Assembly (NCBI GenBank): GCA_001839685.1 | Contig: MLAK01001115.1 | Span: 66,337-130,336, forward strand | Source: Tritrichomonas foetus | Taxonomy: Eukaryota > Parabasalia > Tritrichomonadida > Tritrichomonadidae | Direction: 5' to 3' | Length of the DNA: 64,000 nucleotides | Notes under the pieces: generated by a model | The model's input: the letters and a program-made list of their open reading frames with translations, nothing else | Told to the model about the DNA's origin: nothing | Databases searched by the model: none | Translations under genes and position numbers: made by a program | In this document: positions 1-10,500 of the stretch, piece after piece | Numbering within the stretch: position 1 is the stretch's first letter | Layout: every line of letters begins with the position of its first letter

Positions 1-3000
1 AGTGATTGAATTGAAGATGTAACTGTTGAGTATTTGTTGTTAATAGCGGCAACACGATCTTCAACTGTGAGTGAAGAAATGGTTTGACCTTCTGGTGTTG
101 TTGTTGTTGTTGCTGCTGCTGATTCACCAACAACTACTTTTTCAACTTCGACTAATGCAAATTCAAGTGTTTCTTTCTCTTTCTCAAGTTGGGCAACACG
201 TTCTTTCATTTCTTGAACAACATTTTCAAATGATGTGGCTTCTTGCACTTGTTGCTGTGACTCTGTTCCAAGAATACTGTCTTGAAGTGATTTAATAGAT
301 GATGAAATCGTGGAATATCTGTTTGTGATGTTAGAAACACGATCTTCAACTGATTGAGTTGGAATGGTTTGACCTTCTAGTGATTCTGAAGATGCACCTA
401 CAATAGCTTTTTCAACATTATTCAGAGCTGATTCGAGTGTTGCCTTTTCTTTTTCTAATTGAATTACGCGTTCATGAATTTCCGAGGCAGTTTCTTTGGA
501 TAATTGATTGCCTTCACAAAGATTATTGTAATATTCGATTAATTGAGAAACTCTATTTTGAATTGGTTTCTCGTTTTCAGATGGCGTTTCACCAATAACT
601 GATTTTTCAATAGAATTCACCGCGTTTGTCAATTCATCATTTTGTTTTTCAAGTTCTTTGATGTGATTTTGAATGGCAGAAATTGCTGTATCGATTGAAG
701 AATCATCGCTCGTTTTTTGAAGTTCTTGGGTTGCTTCTTCGCCGAGAATAGATCTATGCAGTTCATATACAGCATTGAGGCTTTTATCTGCCTTCCTCTT
801 GATATCTTGACAAGTCCTCATAAGTTTGGACATCTTGGATCTTTTTGCTGGAGCATTTTGTTCTTTTCTTTCTTCTGTCATATCTGCACATTCGTTTAAT
901 TCGTTTGAAAGTGATACTTCTACTTCTTCATCGAAGATAATAGCGTCTCTTTCTGTAATGTTCATTATCATTTCATTTGCTTCTTCTTGATCTTGAAGAA
1001 GGATAGATATATTTCCAACAATATTATTAATTCTATCATCCAAGCTTTCACTTCGTTGTTCTTCAGGAACATTCAATTTTTCTTCAAGAGAGAGTAAGAA
1101 TTTATCTAATGGACTGTACTGTTCGTCTTGGAGTTGAATAATTTCCTTATAAAGTTTTTCGGATTGTTCTTTATCTTTTATTCTCAATTCATGGATTTCT
1201 TGAAGCTTTCCTTTATAGAATTCGACTTGTTGTTCTGGCTTTTGAATTCCATTTCCTTCTTCAATGATCTTGTTGATTTCTTCTTTATCAAGTTTAGAGG
1301 AATCTTTGATAGCTTCTACATTTAACAAACGACGTTGAATTTGAAGAGCAAGAAGTTTAGGGTCGTTTGTTTCGGAAACTTCTTGTCCATCAACGTTAGC
1401 AAGTGCTTTTTCAATGTTCTTCAAGTTTTGAACAAGCACATGATTCTGTGAGTTGGCATGACTAAGTTCAGTTGTTTTCTTCTTTAATCGTTGAATCTTC
1501 TTTTTATCCTTCTTAGCTATTTCGCATAACTCTTCCTGTCTCTTATTGGCTTCTTCTTTTTCTTCAGCTAATTTTTGAAGTTTGTCTTGGTAGAATTTAC
1601 ATCTTTCATTCAAATCTTCTATTTTGTTTGCTTCATCGCGAACTTGTGACACATCGATGTCTTTCTTTCCAGAATTTACTGCACGTGCAACAATATCGAA
1701 GAGAGAGAAATCTTCATCCGTATCATCACAAAGTGCTTCGAGGTCAAGAATTGTGCTTCCTCCATCATTATCTTCGATTGATTGTTCAAGTGCAAGAATG
1801 TGGTTTCTTTGTTTTTTGACGAGTTCGTTTACGTTGTGTTGTTTCAGAGCGATCTTTTGTAAGTGATCAAGATAGAAGTTGCTTCTTTCTTGTGGATCTG
1901 CGATTTCTTGAGCCATTGCAAGAATCTTTTCATAACTTAATGTATCATTTTCAGTTCCAGAAGAACTGGTTAAGGATGGTCTTTCCATAAGTTCGTCTTT
2001 GATCTTAAACGTTCTGATTAATAATCCATCATTTGGTTCACTCTTCAAACCAAGTTGGGTTTCAATTCCAGCAATACTTTTGTCGAGTTGTTTCAAGAGT
2101 TTTTCGTTTGCTTCTAGAGAATTAATGTGTTTCTGCATCTTTTCAATGCGTTCGTCATTGCGCTGACTTTGTTTGATACACTTCACACCAACCTCAGCAA
2201 GCTTATTAAATTGGCCTTCAAGGAAAAGTGCCTTTTCATCTGGATTCTCAATGGCGGCTGCTTTTTCAAAGGTATCATTTGTTAAACGTTGGATTTCCTC
2301 ATCATTTACAATTGATCCTTGTTGGACACGAAGTAATCTTTGTTGAATTGACTGTGCTTGTTGTTCGTAAGAACCCTCAGCTGGCATTTCTCCATCGACG
2401 AGTGATAACGTCTTTTGGAGATTTCTCAAGCATTCATTGATCACTTCACCATCTTTTTGACCATCTTCAACCATTTTCTGAAGGGAATCGATTTTACGCT
2501 TTAATTCAGCATCACCCAAATCATTTCTGGATCTGGAAGGTTCTGGTTGCGATTCTTCAATACTGGCGAGTTGTGCCAGACATTCATTTCTCATATTTTC
2601 GATTTCTTTGGCAATAATTGATGAATCTACTCCCTGCTGAGCTTGAAGTTTTACAACAAGAAGTTTACTTTCAAATTCGTTTCTAGTTTTCTCTAATTCT
2701 TTTTTGTGATGACGCCTTTGATTGTCCATTTCGTCTTGAAGTTCTTCATTTCGTCGTTGAAGATTGGCAATATCGCTTTCTAAAGTTTCAATGAGTGTTG
2801 ATGACGTTGAAGAGTGAAGAAGGACAAGATCTTCATTCAAAGTCGTAAATATTTCTTCAACAACTTCAGGTCGCTTTTCAGGCGTCACTTGATTGAATGT
2901 TTCGGCAAGTCCCTGAACCTTTGGATTGAGAGATTGCTGGCATTGATTGAAAATGATGTCGTTGATCGAATTATCAATTTCGTCTTGTTTCCTTTTTGCT

Positions 3001-3362
3001 TCGGTTAAGTCGTTTAGAACGTTTTTCAAATTCGTTATTTCATTTGTCATTCGTTCAAATTCTTGAGAATTCTCTCCTTTTCTTTTTCTTTCGATTAAAT
3101 CTTTTCCAAGTTGTCTCAGAGCTTGGAATTTAATTGTATTAATTTCACGATCCCAATTTTCTTGATTTAACTTTTCATTCAATATATCGGCGATAATATT
3201 GATCGGTCTAATTAGAATTGAATCCAATTGTTCTTTAACTTTGTCGATTTTTGTCTCAGAAAGATGGCCTGGGGCGATTTTTCTCACGATCTTTTTGGCA
3301 TGAGAAAGTTTTTTCTTTTCGTCCTGCCCTTGGTTGGCAAGATGACTCGCGTCCTCACTCAT
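1..3362 (-). CDS. giant coiled-coil protein, 3' end cut by window edge
   Basis: An uninterrupted frame of about 1120 codons runs from ATG at 3362 off the left edge. The start is firm: the codon just before it is an in-frame TGA, and a TCATT initiator lies 3 to 7 bases upstream. The product is almost entirely charged heptad-like sequence rich in E, K, Q, N and L, with no catalytic domain, so a long coiled coil is expected. Near the cut end a unit with VEK(A/V)(I/V)VG, PEGQTI, VEDRV and a YST..SSI..L block repeats every 285 bp (95 residues); a weaker third copy precedes it. A run of A and T codons (about 98-123) is a short trinucleotide repeat. Such proteins in trichomonads usually have structural or scaffold names, but nothing here fixes a function. 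The upstream divergent gene is the BEACH protein. Confidence 0.85.
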   Translation of the reverse strand, partial: MSEDASHLANQGQDEKKKLSHAKKIVRKIAPGHLSETKIDKVKEQLDSILIRPINIIADILNEKLNQENWDREINTIKFQALRQLGKDLIERKRKGENSQEFERMTNEITNLKNVLNDLTEAKRKQDEIDNSINDIIFNQCQQSLNPKVQGLAETFNQVTPEKRPEVVEEIFTTLNEDLVLLHSSTSSTLIETLESDIANLQRRNEELQDEMDNQRRHHKKELEKTRNEFESKLLVVKLQAQQGVDSSIIAKEIENMRNECLAQLASIEESQPEPSRSRNDLGDAELKRKIDSLQKMVEDGQKDGEVINECLRNLQKTLSLVDGEMPAEGSYEQQAQSIQQRLLRVQQGSIVNDEEIQRLTNDTFEKAAAIENPDEKALFLEGQFNKLAEVGVKCIKQSQRNDERIEKMQKHINSLEANEKLLKQLDKSIAGIETQLGLKSEPNDGLLIRTFKIKDELMERPSLTSSSGTENDTLSYEKILAMAQEIADPQERSNFYLDHLQKIALKQHNVNELVKKQRNHILALEQSIEDNDGGSTILDLEALCDDTDEDFSLFDIVARAVNSGKKDIDVSQVRDEANKIEDLNERCKFYQDKLQKLAEEKEEANKRQEELCEIAKKDKKKIQRLKKKTTELSHANSQNHVLVQNLKNIEKALANVDGQEVSETNDPKLLALQIQRRLLNVEAIKDSSKLDKEEINKIIEEGNGIQKPEQQVEFYKGKLQEIHELRIKDKEQSEKLYKEIIQLQDEQYSPLDKFLLSLEEKLNVPEEQRSESLDDRINNIVGNISILLQDQEEANEMIMNITERDAIIFDEEVEVSLSNELNECADMTEERKEQNAPAKRSKMSKLMRTCQDIKRKADKSLNAVYELHRSILGEEATQELQKTSDDSSIDTAISAIQNHIKELEKQNDELTNAVNSIEKSVIGETPSENEKPIQNRVSQLIEYYNNLCEGNQLSKETASEIHERVIQLEKEKATLESALNNVEKAIVGASSESLEGQTIPTQSVEDRVSNITNRYSTISSSIKSLQDSILGTESQQQVQEATSFENVVQEMKERVAQLEKEKETLEFALVEVEKVVVGESAAATTTTTPEGQTISSLTVEDRVAAINNKYSTVTSSIQS

Positions 3363-4520
3363 TCAATGAGACCGTTAACTATTGAATTGATCATAACAAT
3401 TCTGACAAATTGTATGGCTTATTGAAATCTTATATAGTGAACATAGGCTGAAATAATGGCCATAAAAAGGAATGACATACATGCATTAATGCTGTCAAAA
3501 TGACAAAGGAAAGAAATATTACCGAAGAAAGATATTTTCTATACTTTCATTTTATCAGAAATGCCAGAATTGAATAAAATGTGATGATCAGAAAAATAAA
3601 ATTGAATTTATAAAATTCATGAAATGTGAAATGAAAGTATTTCAACACATTCTGCTTTCCATGATGAGATTTCCTAATAGTGTTATTGAAGAATAAAAAC
3701 ATATTAATACAGTATATAGTATAGGTTTTTTCTTTAGTGAAGAATAATCACAATTATAAGAGGAGAAATTTTTATTTTAGATCATATCTAGACTTTGTGA
3801 AGCAAATGTTCAATATCTTTGAAAATTGATAAATATGGTCAAATCATTTCTGTTAAACCTCAGTCGATCAAATTCAAATCAAGAATAATGATGATTGAAA
3901 AAGTTGTTGTCTTAAACAATAAAATGTGACAGAAGAGAAAACTTTTCCCTTCGGGATACAGACTTTCATAAGATTGCAATGCAAAGTATACTTTGTTCGC
4001 CAATGTACTCAATTGCTTTGAAAATTTCAATTGCATTTTATCTCATCAGATCAACTGAAATAGGTCAAATCATGTGAAATATAACCAATTTACTAATTTT
4101 TGAGATATCTCTTCATCATAACATATATTGTAATTAATTATGATTCAAAAATCAAATATCACCATTTGTACACTCAAAAAACGATTCATAAAGAAAAAAC
4201 AAGAAAACAAATCGCGATTTCAATAAATCAATGAAAGATCTACAAACCAATCCTTTCCTTAATGCCCTTGAAATATTTATTGATGATTTACACCAGTAAA
4301 AAAATAGAAAATGGCAGTGAAAGTGAAACTAACCCCATTTTGTTAAATTTGTATCATTTTGGAAACCAACCTGCTCATTATTTAATTAAAGGTCCATTCC
4401 CACAATTATACTCTGTAATATTTATATAAACACTTCATTGTAATCTTTATTAGAATCACACATTTATAAATTTTTGTGAGTGTATATGGTCGAAAAAACA
4501 AGATAAAATATTGAAAAATA
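3363..4520. other. divergent intergenic region
   Basis: This 1.16-kb AT-rich stretch separates two divergent genes and must hold both promoters. Apart from the TCATT next to the left gene I see no open frame worth calling, no RNA gene and no repeat. Confidence 0.6.
3365..3369 (-). promoter_or_regulatory. Inr-like TCATT of the coiled-coil gene
   Basis: In gene sense TCATT sits three bases before the ATG, matching the trichomonad initiator form TCA(+1)Y(A/T). It implies a very short 5' leader, as is usual in T. vaginalis. Confidence 0.5.
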
Positions 4521-7500
4521 ATGAAACGAAAATCTCTTCTGGATCTCCCAGAAAATCAACACTTAAATGTGTGGATTGATTATTTTTCAATGCCATGTAA
4601 TCTTGTTAATGTAAGTGCAACTAATCAAACTCCTTTAGATATTTATTTGTCAGCAATTAATTATAATCAAGTGCCCAAAAGAAAAATCTATGCTTCAATT
4701 AAAAAAGCACAGAACTCACATGAGTTGGAACAAATATTAGCTAATTTATTTAATTTTGATCAATTTTCAATTGACAATTATTTAATTCTTTGTGAAAATG
4801 TTGTTGATCATTTTGAATCATGCCAAGAATCAAAAAATAAAGATTTTATTCCGCAGTTTATTTTAAGAGGATTTTTGGTTTTATCTTATAAAATGAAGAA
4901 AATTATTACTTTATATTTGAATAAATCCACTTCTTCAGATTCTAGAAGTGAAGATCTCACCGAACAGTGTTGGTCAATAATTCATTTACCTTTGCTTTAT
5001 TTATTTGAGGAAAAAAATAAAATGTTTGATTTGACAATTCAAGCAATTTCCCCTTTTTTAGATGCTTTTGATGATTTAGACACTATTCACCAACTTCAAC
5101 AAAATGAGTTTATCGCTAATGCTTTCACTTCCATTATTATTGCTTTAATTCCTTATATTCCAAACGAACTGAAAAAAAAATCCGGAAAGTTGTTTTCTTT
5201 TGTAGTTGGCTATTTTCGAAAAGTTGCGAAAAATCCGAATCCTAATTACCCCGATCATGAAATAATCAAATCGGCTTATGGATTAATAAGAATTGTTATG
5301 TCATCCATTGAATATGTTAGTTTAGAGCAATCTTATCAACTTTTGGAGTTCTATCTTAATTTTATTTCTAATATTTCATATTTTTCTCGAGGTTCTTCAA
5401 TAAAAGCCATATCTTTTTCAGTTGATGGTTTAAATCTTTTGCGTCATTTGAATCACTATTTTGATTCAGATAATCTTGTTAAAATAGTTCACTCAATTTT
5501 TATCATGCTTTCATGGTTAACTGATCAATTAACAATCACTAATACTAATTTCACAAAAAATAAAATTGAAACCGAAAAATTGTGTTATAAAAAATGGAAC
5601 GAATACTTTGAAAGTACTTTACTTGTTCCGGATCCAAGTTTATTTAAAACCAAACAGAGAGGGATAGAAGATGTCATATATGGAATGCGTATGTTTTTCC
5701 ATGAATTGAATGTTGAACATTTATCTACTATTTTTAAAGCATTTGCTCAAGAAATTTCACAAAATAATGTAATTAAAAAGAATTTGGAAATATGCATTAT
5801 TTTATATCGATCTTTATTAGAAATTAGACCAATTTATGTGAATGATTATCTCCAAATTCTTTTATTTGCCACATTTTTCCAAAATTGTTTCCCTAAAGAT
5901 TATAGCTGTGAAATTTCCACATTGGAATATCTTTACCAAAATGTTTATATTTGCTTTATTTTCAGAGTTAGTGTTCAAAATTCCAATAATATGAATTTAA
6001 TTTTAAAAATGCTTGCACCAATGTTTACAGGTGATAATTTTTCGCGTACACTACATTTTTTGCCTATCTTTAGATCATGCCTAATGATAGATGAATCAAT
6101 TGATTTTGTTCGATCATATTTGAATTCTAGCATTTACGAAGGAATCCAACTAGCTTTTATTAATTCTGGATATGATGAACTTGTTAATCAATTATATTCA
6201 TTTTATCAAATAATGATATGCTCAAGACCAATTGATATTTTTTCTTCATTTGCTTTTATTCCAATAATTAAAAATTCGTTATTTATAGAAAGATTACACA
6301 GCACAATGATTCCATGTTTTAAAATTGGTTTAGAAAAATCATTACAGGAGATTAATAATAGTAAAGGTAATAATCTGGAATATGATAACCAGGCAATTAT
6401 TTTAGCTCAAAAAGCATCATCAAATATAGTTGAGCAAATTTTATTTATTTTATGTGATGCTCGATACAAAAAAAACTTGGTTGATTTAGCCTTACAGTTA
6501 ATAGATATTATGACAGAATCACTTCATTTATTTACTAATGAACTCACTGAAGAAATGAACAAAGAAGGCTTTTTAACAGCTGTTTCTAGTTTTGCTTCTT
6601 TAACAAGCGATGAAAATATTCTTTTTTCATGCTTAAAATTTTTTGTAGAACTATGTTTTGTATTTCCAGACTTTATTCAAAAATTAAATAATTCAGTAAT
6701 TTATAAAGATTTATTAAAATCAACCAAAAATTGCAATTTAAGTCATAAAATAATTGATGAGTTATTTTGTTTTGCATTAAATGAAAATTCTATCGTAAAA
6801 AATAATCTGGAGAAGTGTAAAATTCTAAATGGATCTGCATTGAATCTCCTTCTAGATATTATAAAAGATACCGAATATGAGCTTTATGCGTTAAATTTTA
6901 TTCTTTCGATGTGTAGAGTATGCTTATCAAATTGTTTTATGTGTTTTTCATGTGGAATTATTGGATATGCATTAAGCAGATTACATATTGAAGAATTATT
7001 TGATGTTTCAATGGAGATTTTCAAAATTATTGGAACCAGATTTTACTCTCCCCTTGCAATGAACCAAACATTTCGAGCAATGCGTTTAACACAGGAAGGT
7101 AAAAAGCCGAGTTATTTAATTAACTATATTGAAATATTTTTGGACATGATTCTACATGATAAAATGAGTCCAATATCTTCATTTTTCAACTTCACTGGAG
7201 AAAAAACTGGAATAGTTGATTGTTTTTTAGATCCAATTTCATTTCCTTTTTCTATAGTTACTACATTTAGAAGAGATAATCCAATAGATTGTGATTCTCC
7301 TTTAATTTCTATTTCAAATGAAAGAGGTGAAATTTTATTTGTAGTTTTCTTTAAGAATGAATCAATGTTTATTCGACAAAATAATTCTAATTATGGAATA
7401 ACTGTAAATGCATTAATCAAAGTCAATGCTTGGTACAAGCTATTTCTTATTTTTCCAAATACTTCTAGTGTTCAAATATATATTAATAATGTATGTATAC

Positions 7501-10500
7501 AAACTGTTAATATTAATAGAATTGACTTTTCAGAAAGAATGGAAATCAATGTTGGCCGATTTTTGGCAGCAAGTTTTTCTGGCGATATTGGCCCCTTATT
7601 TTTTATTAAATCGATTCATCTTCAAGAAATAGAAAATGCTGATCAGCAGTTAAATAACCTAAGAAAAGTTCATAAAGATATTCTAATCAAATTTTTACCG
7701 TGGAATGTAGATAATACTAAAATGCAAACAATTGAAAAAATTAATAAAAATTCAAAAGCTACAGCTCATTTACTTGGAAATGCTATTCCATATTGTTCAA
7801 CTATTACTGATGTTTTTCAATACAATGGTGGTTTTGAGCATTTCCTTCCTCTATTTTTATTACTAAATTATCAAGATAATTCTGAAGAATCCAATGAAGA
7901 TTCTAGTCGATTATTTTATTCACTATTATCCATCTTAAAACATATTTTATCATTGTCTGATACAAATCAATATAATTTTGAAAAAATTTGCGGCTTTAGA
8001 ATTTTAACAGGTTTTTTCATGCAAATGAATCCAGAAATATTCACTCAGTCAATACTTAATAATCTTGTTTCTATTTTTGAAATAATCACACTTCAAAATT
8101 TACGTTCACAAATGACACAGTTTTTATGGCTGAATTTTGATTTATGGTATAGAATGGATTATGCACTACAAACAGATATTTTTAATCTTATTTTATATTC
8201 AGTTTGGAAAATAGACATTGTTTCTGAACAGCATTCATTTGATTTCACATCTTTGGAATTTTTATTATTTTTAATTCAAAATAGAAAAATAAGGTGTAAT
8301 AGTTTAAATACGAAAAATGAGAAAATAATAAATAATAAAATCGAAAATATGATTGAAAAGTATCCAAAGATTACTTTTCCAGGATCCTCGACGATGTTTT
8401 TTTCTGATGGACAAATACCAATTTTATCTATTGAAGAATTTTACAAAATACAAAAGCTTTCCTGGAAATTTTTCTCTGATTTATTAGGAAGTAATTCTTC
8501 GCCGTCGACATTTCTGGCTGTTTTCGTGGTTATGCTTTCACATGAAGATATTAATGTAAAAAAGAATGCGTTATATGTAATTGAAACATTTTTAAAGAAA
8601 CAACAGAATGATTTGCTCATTTCTTTAGATCTTGTTGAAAGTTATGAAGTTTTTATCAGAATGATTGAAATAAATAATGATTTTGAAATTAAATTAAAAG
8701 CTATACATTGCATTTTCCTATTAAGAAAAGCTTTGGTTACTCAAAAACTTAATGTTTCATCCCAATATATGAGCAATTCCCAATTCAATCATATTATTGA
8801 AAAGGTTTTCATGTTGATTAAAAATTTGATTTTAAATGAAAATTTTCCAGAAACTTTAATTGCAGATATTTATGATGTTTCATTATCTTCTAGTGATGAT
8901 TTCTATATGCAATTATCACCAATTAAATATGTTGAACTGCTTCCGTTGTTTATTCATTCATGCCAATTCTGCCGAAAAGAAAAAGCTGAAAAGTATGCAA
9001 TTAAAATTAATTCCAGTATTGTTACATATCCTACCGAATTTCTTGCGTTTTGTGAAAATGATTTATGGCCATTTTGGATTTTCTTATTTGGTATTTCATC
9101 ATATGATTTGAAAACTGATTTGGTTCAAATTGTTCATCTTTTTTCCATTGTTACTTTTGCACTTTTAAGACATTCAAAATTCTTTGAAGTTATTAACTTT
9201 TTTGCGTTTTTCAGAATTGTTGAGGTGTCTTTCAATGTTAATATATTTCCAATGATTTCATCTTTACTTGGAATGTTAGCTGGAAGAGCCATTTCAGAAA
9301 GACTTCCTTACGAACAAGTTAAACTCTTGTCAATTATGATCTTCCAATCTCTATTTTTCAGATTAAAGAAAACAAATGAAAGACAAATACATGAAATCTC
9401 ACCATCATTATTATATAAACTATTTAATATGTCTTCTAATGAAAACATTAATTTGCATCGTCCAATTGAAAGTTATGAAATTGTATTTGGTCCAAGAGTC
9501 GCAGATAAATGGATTGATCATGAATTAGGACTGAAACTTAATCAGCTGTTGAATTATTTAATGAATAATGATTTAAACGAAAAACTTGAAATTATAACAG
9601 GAATCCCTATTCACTGTTATGACATCATGTCATTTATTAATCCTTTATTTGAAGGAATTGATAATATTGAAAGAATTTATACTATTGATGATTTTCCTTC
9701 ACTTTCTAGCCATCTTCACATGAAAGAAGATGTTCAATTCTTTAATTTAATGAATACCAATGTTTTCAAACATAAAAAAATATTTGTTGAGGAATTTAGC
9801 ACTGCCGAAAAAGCAATAAGGGATGCTTCTGAATTCATGAAAAAAGAAATATCTGATGATGAATATAGAAGATCACAGTCATTTGATAAAAGTAACTTTG
9901 ATGGGTTTATTACTGCACATGAAAAATCTTGCCAATTGGTCTTGCTTCATAATCACAAACTTGCGTTAAGTTTTATTCGAGAAGTTACATCAAATGGAAG
10001 CCCATGGTCAACAGAAATAAAAATAGTGAAATGGAAAGCCCTAACCAAAGTAGATTTTTATGGACGAAACATTTTTTGGGCTTTAAATCGAAATTTTGAC
10101 AATCATCGAAAAGCGTCTGCAATGAGAGATTCTATTATTTTAAGTCCTAGAAAAGATTCTGTACAAGAAAAAGAAATCTCATTTAAACGAATTTTGGATC
10201 AAAATACAGCTTTTATTCCTGTCGCACCTAAACATTTAAAAGCACTCTTTTCATATAGAGTAACTTTAATTACACTAACGAAACAAATTTCTGGATTACT
10301 CCATATTTCAAAAAAAAGTATAATTTTTGATGGTTCAAATATTTCTGACATTTTTGGGTCTCCAATTGACACCATTCAAAAGTACATTGATATACCTTTA
10401 AATACAATTGGATTTATTTTTACTCGAAAAACTTTACATCAAGATATTGGAATAGAAATATTTATAAATATTCATAAATCTTTCTTAATTAACTTCTCAA

